Origin: Dysgonomonas sp. PH5-45 | Lineage (GTDB): Bacteria > Bacteroidota > Bacteroidia > Bacteroidales > Dysgonomonadaceae | Reading direction: 5' to 3' | DNA length: 64,000 nucleotides | NCBI RefSeq assembly: GCF_029893235.1 | Contig: NZ_JARXWE010000011.1 | Location: forward strand, 1-64,000 | Shown here: positions 37,445 to 46,882 of the stretch, piece after piece | Numbering within the stretch: position 1 is the first letter of the stretch | Layout: each line of letters starts with the position of its first letter | Program-made: the position numbers and the translations under genes | The notes under the pieces: model-generated | Seen by the model: only the letters and a program-made list of their open reading frames with translations | The model's database searches: none | What the model was told of the DNA's origin: nothing

Positions 37445-39214
37445 ATGAAAGGTTTTTTTAAAAGTGTTTTAGCAACGATTGTTGCTCTATTTATTGTAGG
37501 AATCATCACCTTTGTTTTAAGCTTAGGTATCTTCGGGCTGATACTAAGCAGCTCGTCCGAAACATATGTTCTGAAAGACAATACTGTTTTTGAATTGAAG
37601 CTCGAAGGCACTCTCAAAGACAGGGCTCCCGCAAAAAATCCTCTATACGAATATTTAGGAGTAAGTCAAGCATCCAATATAGGATTGGACGATATTCTTA
37701 GCGGTATTCAAAAAGCAAAAGAAAACGAGAAGATAAAAGGTATCTACATTCATGCCGGAATGCTTTTCGGGTCGACAGCCTCCTTGCAAGAGATAAGAAA
37801 TGCCCTAACCGATTTTAAAAAGAGTGGCAAATTTGTTGTAGCCTATGGCGATACATATTCGCAAGGATGCTATTATCTGGCATCGGTAGCCGATAAGATT
37901 GTGTTAAATCCACAAGGAATGGTTGACCTGCATGGTTTGTCGGCATCGCCAATGTTCTACAAAGGGCTATTAGACAAACTGGGTATCGAGATGCAGATAT
38001 TTAAGGTTGGAACTTATAAATCGGCCGTAGAGCCATACATAAACGAAAAAATGAGCGATGCCAACCGTGAGCAAGTGGCTTCGTTCCTGAATGATACGTG
38101 GAGTTCGGTGCTTGCAGATATTTCGGCTTCACGAAAGATATCGGTCGAAAACCTGAATTCTCTTGCCGATACCTGCCTGATGATGAAAGATCCTAAATAT
38201 CTGGCTACCAACAAAGTTATCGACACCCTGCTTTACGAAACCGAAATGAAAGATTATCTGAAATCGCTCGTTAAGGTAGATAAAGACGACGACCTTTCTC
38301 TTGCCAGCGTCAGTAACCTTATCACTGTTCCCCTAAAAGAAAAAAATACAGCGGAAGATAAGATTGCGGTCCTTTATGCCGAAGGAGGTATTTACAGCGG
38401 ACAGAAACCCGACCCTAACGGAGAAGACATTCTTGACGGACCTCTTATCAAGGAAATAGAAAAACTAAGAAAAGACGATAAAGTGAAGGCTGTTGTATTT
38501 CGTGTGAATTCGCCCGGAGGAAGCGCCTATGCCTCGGAACAGATATGGAAAGCTATAACAGACCTTAAAGCAAAAAAACCGGTTGTGGTTTCGATGGGCG
38601 ACTATGCCGCATCGGGAGGTTATTACATTTCGTGCAACGCCTCTAAAATCATAGCACAACCAACCACACTTACCGGTTCTATCGGAGTATTCGGACTATT
38701 CCCAAATGCCGAAGGCTTGACAAAGAAAATAGGCTTATCGTTCGACAATGTGAAAACAAACCAGCGGAGCGACTTTGGTGAAATAACCCGCCCGATGCGT
38801 GCCGACGAGAAAGCAATGTTGCAACGTTATATCAACAATGGATACGACCTATTCTTGACCCGTTGCGCCGATGGCCGTAAGATGGAAAAAGACTCGCTTG
38901 CAAAAATTGCCGAAGGACGTGTCTGGACAGGGAAACAAGCCCTTGCCATAGGGTTGGTTGACGGACTTGGAGGAATAGACGTAGCCATAAAAGAAGCTGC
39001 GAAACTGGCCAAGCTGAAAGATTATTCCTTGCAGAATTATCCGAAGAAAACAAGCTTCTTTGACCTTTTGCTCTCATCGAGCAAAGACGATATGGCAGCC
39101 AAAGCTATGAAAGAATATCTGGGAGCCGATTATAAAGCTATAAAATCGATTAAAGAACTTCAGTCTACCGACTATGTTCAAGCCCGTTTGCCGTACGATA
39201 TACAAATGAAATAA
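37445..39214 (+). CDS. sppA: Signal peptide peptidase SppA, 67 kDa type
   Basis: A membrane-anchored serine protease that cleaves left-over signal peptides in the cytoplasmic membrane. It has 589 residues: one N-terminal helix (about 7-33) and two tandem ClpP-like domains as in E. coli SppA. The catalytic dyad is split across domains: Lys192 in 'GTYKSAVEP' (first half) and Ser390 in 'GDYAASGGYY' (second half). First gene of a four-gene run (sppA, lpxK, pnp, thiL) with gaps of a few bases or overlaps. Confidence 0.95.
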   Translation: MKGFFKSVLATIVALFIVGIITFVLSLGIFGLILSSSSETYVLKDNTVFELKLEGTLKDRAPAKNPLYEYLGVSQASNIGLDDILSGIQKAKENEKIKGIYIHAGMLFGSTASLQEIRNALTDFKKSGKFVVAYGDTYSQGCYYLASVADKIVLNPQGMVDLHGLSASPMFYKGLLDKLGIEMQIFKVGTYKSAVEPYINEKMSDANREQVASFLNDTWSSVLADISASRKISVENLNSLADTCLMMKDPKYLATNKVIDTLLYETEMKDYLKSLVKVDKDDDLSLASVSNLITVPLKEKNTAEDKIAVLYAEGGIYSGQKPDPNGEDILDGPLIKEIEKLRKDDKVKAVVFRVNSPGGSAYASEQIWKAITDLKAKKPVVVSMGDYAASGGYYISCNASKIIAQPTTLTGSIGVFGLFPNAEGLTKKIGLSFDNVKTNQRSDFGEITRPMRADEKAMLQRYINNGYDLFLTRCADGRKMEKDSLAKIAEGRVWTGKQALAIGLVDGLGGIDVAIKEAAKLAKLKDYSLQNYPKKTSFFDLLLSSSKDDMAAKAMKEYLGADYKAIKSIKELQSTDYVQARLPYDIQMK

Positions 39215-39226
39215 TTAGATCATACT

Positions 39227-40336
39227 TTGAGAAACAACAAGCCTGTACATATCAATAAATGGTTGCTACCTTTTTCTTGGTTGTATGGGCTTATTGTTTT
39301 TTTCCGCAACAAGTTTTTCGATTGGGGGATACTCAAACGTAAGTCGTACAACGTTCCTGTGATATGTGTAGGCAACATCACGGTAGGCGGAACAGGAAAA
39401 ACACCACACATAGAGTACCTGATCCGGTTGCTTAAAAAAGATTATAGGGTTGCCGTGCTGAGCAGGGGCTATAAACGCCAAACCAAAGGCTTTGTCCTTG
39501 CAAATCAGAATTCAACAGCCAGAGAGATAGGCGACGAGCCATTGCAGATAAAAACCAGTTTTCAGGACATTCTGGTTGCCGTAGATACCAACCGTTGCAG
39601 GGGGATTGAGAGGCTTTTGGCTTTGGATGAAGAAATGCGTCCGGAAGTGATCCTGCTGGACGATGCTTTTCAGCACCGTTACGTAAAACCGTCCTTCTCT
39701 ATCCTGCTCACAGACTTCAACCGCCCAATGTCGGAAGATTGCCTGCTGCCCGCCGGACGGCTCAGAGAGCCTGTTGGCCATGCCAGTGCCGCAAACATGA
39801 TTGTCATTACCAAATGCCCCCAAAGCGCGAAGCCTATCGACTTGAGGATATCAACCTACAATGTGAATACTTTTCCTTATCAGGACTTATTGTTTACAAC
39901 ACTTACTTACGGCTCTTTATTCCCTTTATTCGCTGCCGCATCTCCTTCTGCCAAGCTCACAGAACTGAAAGACAAGAATGTTCTGCTCGTTGCGGGAATA
40001 GCGAACCCCGATTTACTCATTGGCAAGCTGAAAAAGGCAAGTAAAACCTTAGAAACAATTATCTTTGCCGATCATCACAATTTTTCAGGAATCGATATCC
40101 GAAAAATAAACGAAGTTTTTGACCGGATGCCTGCCCCTAAGATGATTGTGATTACAACCAAGGATGCGGCCCGTCTGCGCAATGTTAAAGGCTTGAGCGA
40201 ACAGGCAAAAGAGGCAATGTACGTCCTTCCGGTAGAAGTTTCGTTCCTGAATAAGGACGATGAGGCAAAATTTAATGCAAAAATATCAGACCATGTTAAA
40301 AAGAATACAAGAAACAGCCGACTTCATAAAAAGTAA
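39227..40336 (+). CDS. lpxK: Tetraacyldisaccharide 4'-kinase
   Basis: Phosphorylates the 4' position of the lipid A disaccharide at the inner membrane. It has 369 residues. The N-terminal hydrophobic segment (about 12-27) anchors it. The P-loop is 'VGNITVGGTGKTPH' (48-61), 'VLSRGYKR' binds substrate and 'ILLDDAFQHR' is the Walker-B-like motif with the catalytic Asp-Asp. The start is TTG at 39227, because an in-frame stop lies just upstream and no nearby ATG preserves the N-terminus. The last 44 bases overlap the beginning of the pnp gene. Confidence 0.94.
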   Translation: MRNNKPVHINKWLLPFSWLYGLIVFFRNKFFDWGILKRKSYNVPVICVGNITVGGTGKTPHIEYLIRLLKKDYRVAVLSRGYKRQTKGFVLANQNSTAREIGDEPLQIKTSFQDILVAVDTNRCRGIERLLALDEEMRPEVILLDDAFQHRYVKPSFSILLTDFNRPMSEDCLLPAGRLREPVGHASAANMIVITKCPQSAKPIDLRISTYNVNTFPYQDLLFTTLTYGSLFPLFAAASPSAKLTELKDKNVLLVAGIANPDLLIGKLKKASKTLETIIFADHHNFSGIDIRKINEVFDRMPAPKMIVITTKDAARLRNVKGLSEQAKEAMYVLPVEVSFLNKDDEAKFNAKISDHVKKNTRNSRLHKK

Positions 40337-41108
40337 ATTCACCGATATTCCCAACTACGCTATCATCTTAGGTACAGGTTTAGGCGATTTGGTGAACAGC
40401 ATAACCAACAAGCAAGAACTTCCATACACAGAAATACCCAACTTTCCTATATCGACAGTAGAAGGACATAGCGGAAAGCTTATTGTGGGGCAGTTGGGCA
40501 ATAAAACCGTGCTTGCCATGCAAGGGCGTTTCCACTATTACGAGGGATACGATATGAGACAAGTAACTTTCCCTGTACGTGTATTCCGTGCTTTAGGTAT
40601 AAAATACCTGTTCGTATCGAATGCGGCAGGAGGAATGAACAGTAGCTTTGAGTTGGGCGATATAATGCTGATAAACGACCACATCAACCTCTTTCCCGAA
40701 CATCCGCTAAGAGGCAGGAACGACGACAGTCTGGGTGTTCGTTTCCCCGACATGACCAATGCTTACGACAAAGACCTGCGGCTGTTAGCAACCGATATTG
40801 CCAAAAAAAACAACATAAAACTGCAACACGGAGTGTACGTTGGCACGCAAGGCCCTACTTTCGAAACACCGGCCGAATATAATTTTTTCCGCATAATAGG
40901 GGGCGATGCGGTAGGCATGTCTACCGTGCCGGAAGTAATCGTGGCCAACCATGCCGGTATGAAAGTAATGGCTTTCTCCATCATTACCAATATCTGTGTG
41001 ATTGGGCAAATAGCCGAAACCACACATCAGGATGTGCAACTCGCAGCCAAAGACGCCCAGCCAAAAATGGCTTTAATAATCAGCGAAGTTATCAGCAAAC
41101 TAAAGTAA
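40293..41108 (+). CDS. Purine nucleoside phosphorylase
   Basis: Splits purine nucleosides with phosphate to base and ribose-1-phosphate in purine salvage. Starting at 40293 (MLKRIQETADFIKSK) the protein has 271 residues and matches the trimeric PNP type. 'AIILGTGLGDLV' is the phosphate-binding loop, 'QGRFHYYEGY' is conserved, 'SNAAGGMN' and 'GPTFETPAEY' form the base and ribose pocket, and 'GMSTVPEVI' contains the Met/Thr signature. Trimeric type fits guanosine/inosine preference. Its first 44 bases overlap the lpxK end in another frame. Confidence 0.94.
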   Translation: MLKRIQETADFIKSKFTDIPNYAIILGTGLGDLVNSITNKQELPYTEIPNFPISTVEGHSGKLIVGQLGNKTVLAMQGRFHYYEGYDMRQVTFPVRVFRALGIKYLFVSNAAGGMNSSFELGDIMLINDHINLFPEHPLRGRNDDSLGVRFPDMTNAYDKDLRLLATDIAKKNNIKLQHGVYVGTQGPTFETPAEYNFFRIIGGDAVGMSTVPEVIVANHAGMKVMAFSIITNICVIGQIAETTHQDVQLAAKDAQPKMALIISEVISKLK

Positions 41109-41114
41109 AAGAAA

Positions 41115-42143
41115 ATGCAACATACCCAAATATCAAGCCTTGGTGAGTTCGGCCTCATCAGGCATCTCACCGAAAATATCAAGTTAAAGAATCGAAGTTC
41201 GGAAAAAGGCGTGGGCGATGATGCCGCCGTACTCGACTATACAAACAAAAAAGTGCTGGTCACAACCGATCTGTTGCTGGAAGGGATTCATTTTGACCTG
41301 ACCTATGTCCCAATGAAACATCTGGGCTATAAGGCAGCCGTTGTGAATTTTTCAGATATCTATGCCATGAACGGACAGCCCAAGCAGATAACCGTATCAC
41401 TAGGTATATCAAAACGTTTTTCGGTCGAAGACCTTGACAGCTTTTATTCGGGTCTTCGTTTGGCATGCGAGCAGTATGGCGTAGATATTGTGGGGGGCGA
41501 TACTTCGGCTTCGCTCACAGGATTTTCTATCAGCATTACCTGTATCGGGGAAGGCGAACAAGGCAAAATAGTGTATCGCAACGGGGCAAAAAATACAGAT
41601 CTTCTCTGTGTATCGGGCAATTTGGGAGCTTCGTTCATGGGACTTCAACTTCTGGAACGCGAAAAATCTGTTTATCAGGGAGAGAAAGACTTCACACCCG
41701 ATTTTTCAGGAAAAGAATATCTGCTCGAAAGACAGTTAAAACCCGAAGCAAGAATAGATATTGTGGAACAACTGGCAAAAGAGGGGATCGTTCCTACTGC
41801 CATGATAGATGTTTCGGATGGACTCTCGTCCGAGATTCTGCACATCTGTAAGCAAAGCAATACGGGTTGCCGTTTGTTTGAAGAAAGAATCCCTATCGAC
41901 TACCAAACCGCCGTAATGGCCGAAGAGTTCAATATGAATGTAACAACGGTTGCGCTCAGCGGAGGAGAGGATTACGAACTGCTTTTCACCGTTCCCCTGC
42001 ACACGCACGACAAGGTTTCGGCCATGAAAGACATTCACGTTGTAGGCCACATAACCGACCCCTCTTTGGGTGCATGCCTGCTAACCCGCGACGGAGCCGA
42101 AATAGAACTGACCGCTCAAGGGTGGAACCCATTGAAGGAATGA
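41115..42143 (+). CDS. thiL: Thiamine-monophosphate kinase
   Basis: Phosphorylates thiamine monophosphate to thiamine diphosphate with ATP. It has 342 residues and the PurM/ThiL fold. 'LGEFGLIRHLT' opens the protein, 'GVGDDAAVLDY' is the metal/ATP-binding Asp cluster, 'TTDLLLEGIHFDL' and 'VGGDTSAS' are ThiL signatures, 'MIDVSDGLSSE' is conserved, and 'GGEDYELLFTV' lies near the C-terminus. Six bases follow pnp. I see no TPP riboswitch in front of this run. Confidence 0.95.
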   Translation: MQHTQISSLGEFGLIRHLTENIKLKNRSSEKGVGDDAAVLDYTNKKVLVTTDLLLEGIHFDLTYVPMKHLGYKAAVVNFSDIYAMNGQPKQITVSLGISKRFSVEDLDSFYSGLRLACEQYGVDIVGGDTSASLTGFSISITCIGEGEQGKIVYRNGAKNTDLLCVSGNLGASFMGLQLLEREKSVYQGEKDFTPDFSGKEYLLERQLKPEARIDIVEQLAKEGIVPTAMIDVSDGLSSEILHICKQSNTGCRLFEERIPIDYQTAVMAEEFNMNVTTVALSGGEDYELLFTVPLHTHDKVSAMKDIHVVGHITDPSLGACLLTRDGAEIELTAQGWNPLKE

Positions 42144-42211
42144 CGGATTACACAAAAGGGAAATTATTAATATCTATATAATCAAAATGATTCTTTAAAT
42201 TTATTATTATT

Positions 42212-42766
42212 ATGGAAAAGAAAAAAAGTATTTTCATGTTGCTCTTTGCATCATTTATGTTGATTTCGTGCGCAGTAACTGCCCAAACATCATTCACATT
42301 GAACAAAGAAGGTGTAGGTTGTTTGAAAAAAGGAATGCTCTTTTCTAAGATTCCTGCAAAATGCGCCGGATTGTACGACCGCTTTGAGAAAAAAGTGATT
42401 GAAGACGAAATGGACGGAGATTACACTCTTTACGTTTTCTATTCAGGAAAAACGAAAGTAGCCGAAATCACAGATTACGGATACGAAAAAACGGTGGCTG
42501 GCATCACGGTTTTTGCCTCAAACATATCTACCCCCGATGGTGTTTCTCCGGGAATGACCGTCAGAAAACTTTTATTAAAAAAAGGTGTAAAAGGCCAATA
42601 CAGGGATGGTATGGAACTATCTCTTAACGGATACACTATCGGTTTTGACGGTATGACCGATTATGGATACAAGGTTTTTAACAATGCTTATGCCAAAGGT
42701 ACTGATGTAAAACTAACCAATGCTTGCTTCAAGGCCGATGCCAAAGTAGTATCGATAAGCCGTTAA
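42212..42766 (+). CDS. Small lipoprotein of unknown function
   Basis: A 184-residue protein that I do not recognise. The lipobox 'LMLISC' gives lipidation at Cys20. The mature part is basic and glycine/tyrosine-rich, with 'GVGCLKKGMLFSKIP' near residue 32 and 'VSPGMTVRKLLLKKG' near 117, which look like two copies of a small 'G-M-x(4-5)-[IL]' motif common in periplasmic BLIP/SmpA-like folds. Monocistronic, with a strong terminator after it. Confidence 0.75.
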   Translation: MEKKKSIFMLLFASFMLISCAVTAQTSFTLNKEGVGCLKKGMLFSKIPAKCAGLYDRFEKKVIEDEMDGDYTLYVFYSGKTKVAEITDYGYEKTVAGITVFASNISTPDGVSPGMTVRKLLLKKGVKGQYRDGMELSLNGYTIGFDGMTDYGYKVFNNAYAKGTDVKLTNACFKADAKVVSISR

Positions 42767-42800
42767 AACAGGATTTTACATTCTTGGGGTTATATACAAA

Positions 42801-42842
42801 AAACTTCATCCGAAAACGAAAAAATCGGATGAAGTTTTTTTT
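42801..42842 (+). terminator. Rho-independent terminator after the small lipoprotein gene
   Basis: AAACTTCATCCGA (42801-42813) and TCGGATGAAGTTT (42825-42837) form a perfect 13-bp stem with an 11-base A-rich loop, followed by T residues. The A-run before it means it may also work for the convergent sufB transcript. Confidence 0.9.
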
Positions 42843-42872
42843 ATTCTGAAAAAGCCAAAAATTCGGCTATTT

Positions 42873-44330
42873 TTATCCTACACTGCCCTCCAAGCTTATC
42901 TGGAGTAGCTTCTGGGCTTCTACGGCAAACTCCATCGGGAGCTTCTGCATCACTTCTTTGGCATAACCGTTCACGATAAGGCCTACCGCTTCTTCGGTTC
43001 CTATGCCGCGTTGGTTGCAATAAAATATCTGGTCTTCGCTTATTTTTGAAGTCGTTGCTTCGTGTTCTATAATTGCCGTTTCGTTTGCTATGTCCGAATA
43101 CGGGAAAGTATGTGCCCCGCATTTATCGCCCAGCAATAAACTGTCGCATTGCGAGTGGTTACGTGCGCCTTCGGCTTTGGGCGATACCTTTACTAACCCA
43201 CGGTATGAGTTTTGGCTGAATCCGGCCGAGATACCCTTCGATACAATACGGCTTTTTGTATTTTTGCCTATATGAACCATCTTTGTGCCTGTATCGGCCT
43301 GCTGATGATTGTTTGTTACGGCCACTGAATAAAACTCGCCTATCGAATTATCGCCCGACAGGATACATGAGGGGTACTTCCATGTGATGGCCGAACCTGT
43401 TTCGACCTGAGTCCACGATATTTTTGAGCTTACACCCTTACAAACTCCCCGCTTGGTTACAAAATTATAAATACCTCCATTGCCGTCCTTATCGCCCGGA
43501 TACCAGTTCTGGACGGTCGAATATTTCACTTCGGCCCTGTCCATTGCCACAATCTCCACGATAGCGGCATGCAGTTGGTTTTCATCGCGCATGGGTGCTG
43601 TGCAACCTTCCAGATAGCTTACGTACGAGTCGTCGTCGGCAACAATCAGTGTACGTTCAAACTGACCGGTATTAGCGGCATTGATACGGAAATATGTGGA
43701 TAGCTCCATAGGGCAGCGAACACCCTTAGGGATATACACAAACGATCCATCGCTGAATACTGCCGAATTTAGCGCGGCAAAAAAATTGTCGCGATACGGA
43801 ACCACCGACCCCAGATATTTCTTAACCAAATCGGGATGCTCCTTCACAGCCTCGCTAAAGGAACAGAAAATTATCCCTTTTTCGGCTAACGTACTTTTGA
43901 AAGTTGTTTTCACCGAAACGCTGTCAACAACGGCATCGACAGCCATCGACGAAACTCCGGCAAGCTGTTCACGCTCGTGCAAAGGGATTCCCAATTTATC
44001 GAATGTTTTTATCAACTCAGGGTCTACCTCATCCATACTTTTGGGCCCGTCTTTCTTTTTAGGGGCAGCATAATAGCTTATAGACTGATAATCTATTTCG
44101 GGTATGTCGAGATGCGCCCACCGGGGCATATCGAGCGTAAGCCAATACCTGTATGCTTTGAGCCGGAACTCAAGCATCCATTCGGGCTCTTCTTTTTTTG
44201 CCGAAATGAGGCGTATCACTTCTTCGGAAAGCCCAATTGGAATTACTTCTGTATCTATATCCGTAACGAAGCCGTATTTATATTCGCCACTTGTTACTTC
44301 TTCTAATATTTTATCTTGATTGTCAGCCAT
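42873..44330 (-). CDS. sufB: Fe-S cluster assembly scaffold SufB
   Basis: The scaffold subunit of the SUF iron-sulfur assembly machine, which normally works as SufBC2D. It has 485 residues and standard length. '[25 protein letters not shown]' and the long beta-helix with '[23 protein letters not shown]' and 'NRGVCKG'-like segments are typical, and the C-terminal '[19 protein letters not shown]' is diagnostic. SufC and SufD genes are usually next to it; here the gene downstream is convergent and unrelated, so they must be elsewhere or absent. Confidence 0.95.
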   Translation of the reverse strand: MADNQDKILEEVTSGEYKYGFVTDIDTEVIPIGLSEEVIRLISAKKEEPEWMLEFRLKAYRYWLTLDMPRWAHLDIPEIDYQSISYYAAPKKKDGPKSMDEVDPELIKTFDKLGIPLHEREQLAGVSSMAVDAVVDSVSVKTTFKSTLAEKGIIFCSFSEAVKEHPDLVKKYLGSVVPYRDNFFAALNSAVFSDGSFVYIPKGVRCPMELSTYFRINAANTGQFERTLIVADDDSYVSYLEGCTAPMRDENQLHAAIVEIVAMDRAEVKYSTVQNWYPGDKDGNGGIYNFVTKRGVCKGVSSKISWTQVETGSAITWKYPSCILSGDNSIGEFYSVAVTNNHQQADTGTKMVHIGKNTKSRIVSKGISAGFSQNSYRGLVKVSPKAEGARNHSQCDSLLLGDKCGAHTFPYSDIANETAIIEHEATTSKISEDQIFYCNQRGIGTEEAVGLIVNGYAKEVMQKLPMEFAVEAQKLLQISLEGSVG

Positions 44331-44421
44331 TTCTGATTTATGTATAGAGTTTCCCTTATATTAAAACAAACAAAGCACGGTCAAGGTTTTGCTTTGCCTT
44401 ACTTGCTTGTTTTATAATATA

Positions 44422-44429
44422 CAAAGTTA
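44422..44429 (-). promoter_or_regulatory. -7 box before sufB
   Basis: TAACTTTG on the minus strand matches TAnnTTTG, 92 bases before the sufB start. The rather long leader may hold regulation, but I could not identify an element in it. Confidence 0.4.
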
Positions 44430-44532
44430 CATAAACAAATTCTATTTCTTACGAAGATTATCGGCTATTCCCCATATATCAATTATGGATATTTTCTATA
44501 ATCATAACCCGAAGGCAAAGCGGCATATTGTG

Positions 44533-45646
44533 TTATGCCTCACCTCCAAATTCCATCAGGTAAGCCTTGATAAACTCGTCGATATCGCCATCCATAACTC
44601 CGTTTACATCAGATGTTTGGTAGTTGGTACGGTGATCTTTTACCCGGCGGTCGTCAAAAACATAACTGCGGATTTGTGATCCCCATTCTATTTTTTTCTT
44701 TCCGGCTTCGACCTGCGACTGCAAGCTACGGCGTTTTTCGAGCTCCATCTCGTACAGTTGCGATTTCAGCAAACGCATAGCGTTGTCCTTGTTTCCAAAC
44801 TGCGAACGGCTCTCGGTATTTTCTATCACTATTTCCTTTTCTTCGCCGGTTTCTTCGTCCTTATATTTATAGTGCAAACGAACTCCGGTTTCAACCTTGT
44901 TCACGTTCTGGCCACCGGCTCCGCTCGAACGGAAGGTATCCCACGTAACATCGGCCGGATTGACTTCTATTTCTATCGAATCGTCGACCAAAGGCACAAC
45001 AAAAACCGAGGCGAAAGACGTCATTCGTTTTCCTTGCGCATTGTAAGGTGAAACACGTACCAAGCGGTGAACCCCGTTTTCGGACTTCAGGTAACCGTAA
45101 GCAAAATCGCCTTCAACCTGCATTGTGGCTGTTTTGATTCCGGCCTCATCGCCGTCTTGCCAGTTAGTGACCGTCACCTTATATCCTTTCGATTCGCACC
45201 AACGCTGATACATACGGAACAACATGGAAGCCCAGTCTTGACCTTCGGTACCTCCTGCCCCACTGTTTACCTTAAGAACCGCGCCCAGCTTATCTTCTTC
45301 GCGGCGGAGCATGTTTTTCAGTTCCAGATTTTCGATCAAACGGATTGCCGTCTGATATGCCGTGTCTACTTCGTCTTCGGTAGTGATGCCTTCTTTCTGG
45401 AAGTCAAAAGCGAGTTGAAGTTCTTCGGCAGCATTCCGCACTTCGTTATATCCTTCAATCCAAGCCTTTATGGCTCTGATTTTTTTCATTTGTTCTTCAG
45501 CCGTTTTGTTGTCGTTCCAAAACGCCGGATCTTGGGTTCGGATTTCTTCTTCTTCTAATTGGATTTTCTTTGCATCGACGTCAAAGATACCCCCTCAGCG
45601 CAGACTCGCGCTCCAACACTTCTTTTAGTTGGTCTATAGTTATCAT
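44533..45646 (-). CDS. prfB: Peptide chain release factor 2, expressed by programmed +1 frameshift
   Basis: Recognises UGA and UAA stop codons and releases the peptide. The gene starts at the ATG 45644-45646 (MITIDQLKEVLERESALRGYL), meets an in-frame TGA at 45581-45583, and continues in the +1 frame (DVDAKKIQLEEEE...). The total is 370 residues. The slip site AGG-GGG-TAT-CTT-TGA-C contains the internal Shine-Dalgarno-like AGGGGG and the CTT slip codon, the same arrangement as in E. coli prfB. The GGQ motif is at residues 244-246 ('SSGAGGQNVNK'). The stop-reading tripeptide is Ser-Pro-Tyr at 199-201 in place of the usual SPF. The UGA makes RF2 level self-controlling. Confidence 0.95.
45576..45600 (-). 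promoter_or_regulatory. prfB programmed frameshift site
   Basis: On the minus strand AGGGGGTATCTTTGAC: a Shine-Dalgarno-like purine run three bases before the CTT slip codon, then the UGA stop and C. Slippage by +1 is favoured when RF2 is scarce. Confidence 0.9.
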
Positions 45647-45691
45647 GTGATTTTTATTTTATTTATTGGTATTTTTCAACTTTTGAGACTG

Positions 45692-45699
45692 CAAAAGTA
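45692..45699 (-). promoter_or_regulatory. -7 box before prfB
   Basis: TACTTTTG on the minus strand matches TAnnTTTG, 46 bases before the prfB start codon. No -33 box at good spacing. Confidence 0.4.
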
Positions 45700-45769
45700 A
45701 CTAAAAAAACGGACTTTATACCATGGTAAGGAAAAGCCCGCTTCGTCACAGAACCAGTATATCATCTAA

Positions 45770-46210
45770 TTATTGCCCGCGCAACAAGTTTTCTTCTATC
45801 AGCCGGGCGCAATAACGCACATACTCTTGGCATGGCTTTTTCTTTTTCCCTTCTGCCAAACCCGGCTCAAGGCCCAAAAGCCGTTTACATAGAATGCTTC
45901 CGTTTTCTTCCTCAAACTTTTGGGCAAGCATCTGCACGGTTTTATAATTGCGCTGCTTGTCTTCTTTCCGGTTGGCGTTGGCCATACCCGTTGCCAAACC
46001 TGCAATCATAGACATGCCCGAAACCGCTCCGCAAACCTCACGCAAACCACCAAGACCGCCCCCAAAAGAGCACGACAGCTTTGCTATCGTTTCGGTATCT
46101 ACTCCAAATAAATCAGCATAAGCCATTGCAACGGCTTGCGCGCAATTGTATCCGCTTTTGTGCAGCTCTACGGCTTTTTCAACTCTATCTTCCACCAATT
46201 TATCTTTCAT
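45770..46210 (-). CDS. C_GCAxxG_C_C family protein
   Basis: A 146-residue putative redox protein of a family defined by conserved cysteines. 'GYNCAQAVAMAYADLFG' carries the first Cys, 'LSCSFGGGLGGLREVCGAVSGMSM' the GC-A-x-x-G block, and 'SILCKRLLG' plus 'KPCQEYVRYCARLIEE' the last cysteines. The cysteines may bind a metal or Fe-S cluster. Its function is unknown. It starts 22 bases after the end of the gene upstream on the same strand (46232-46882). Confidence 0.88.
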   Translation of the reverse strand: MKDKLVEDRVEKAVELHKSGYNCAQAVAMAYADLFGVDTETIAKLSCSFGGGLGGLREVCGAVSGMSMIAGLATGMANANRKEDKQRNYKTVQMLAQKFEEENGSILCKRLLGLEPGLAEGKKKKPCQEYVRYCARLIEENLLRGQ

Positions 46211-46231
46211 TTATTTAAACAAGGATTAACT

Positions 46232-46882
46232 CTAAAAGAACAGGAACTTCATCCCTAAAGAGAGTTTTATATAATCGGTAGGTTTCAGGTAACTGTTTCC
46301 GGCAGCGCTTATTATGTACAATTCGTTCGTTCCCAACTCGTAAAAAAGAGTTACTGTTTCGGCAAAGAAACGTTTTTGAGACGGTATTTTGTAGGTAAGG
46401 CGTTGCCCCACATAAAGGTTGAAACGTAATTTTGAAGAAAACGAATAATAGTCGTTAGGATACTTGTCGGGTTCGGATGTCCAAAAATCGTCGTTCAGTA
46501 TAGTGGTTACATACATGCCACATGCAAGGGGATCGACCGATAAGTTATGCCCCAAGGGTTTTTTCCATGGAATAAAATTTTGCTTCAGGGTAAATGTCAC
46601 TTTAAAATCGGAGGTAGAATATTTGGGCAGGAAACCCATAAAAACATCCGTCTCCCACTGGTTGTTTTTTCCATAGTCCCACCCCGTGCCAAACGACAAC
46701 AAACCCATTCCGCCGGCATATTGTATCTTAGAGTATGCCGGAATCAGTTTTTCCCATTGCGAACGGTACTTCTCTATGCGTCTTTCGTAGCCGTTTTGGG
46801 CTTGTACATTATTAACCAACAGACCGATTATGACCAACGCCAGATAATATTTAAGATCAGAAAGAAACCACTTCATATTCAT
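46232..46882 (-). CDS. Exported, probably outer-membrane beta-barrel protein of unknown function
   Basis: I start it at an ATG at 46880-46882 or 46874-46876 (MKWFLSDLKYYLALVIIG...), which gives a signal peptide ending 'NNVQAQ'. The remaining ~190 residues alternate aromatic and polar residues ('GMGLLSFGTGWDYGKNNQWETDVFMGFLP', 'SKLRFNLYVGQRLTYKIP'), and the protein ends in Leu-Phe-Phe, all features of a small outer-membrane barrel. It resembles outer-membrane proteins of the acyloxyacyl-hydrolase type only in general shape. Its start overlaps the 3' end of the phosphoesterase gene, so the two are coupled. Confidence 0.75.
   Translation of the reverse strand: MNMKWFLSDLKYYLALVIIGLLVNNVQAQNGYERRIEKYRSQWEKLIPAYSKIQYAGGMGLLSFGTGWDYGKNNQWETDVFMGFLPKYSTSDFKVTFTLKQNFIPWKKPLGHNLSVDPLACGMYVTTILNDDFWTSEPDKYPNDYYSFSSKLRFNLYVGQRLTYKIPSQKRFFAETVTLFYELGTNELYIISAAGNSYLKPTDYIKLSLGMKFLFF

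Noticed and set aside
45581-45583. In-frame TGA near the start of prfB as a pseudogene or sequencing error
   Set aside because: The surrounding bases are the known RF2 recoding signal, and the downstream frame gives a full-length RF2.
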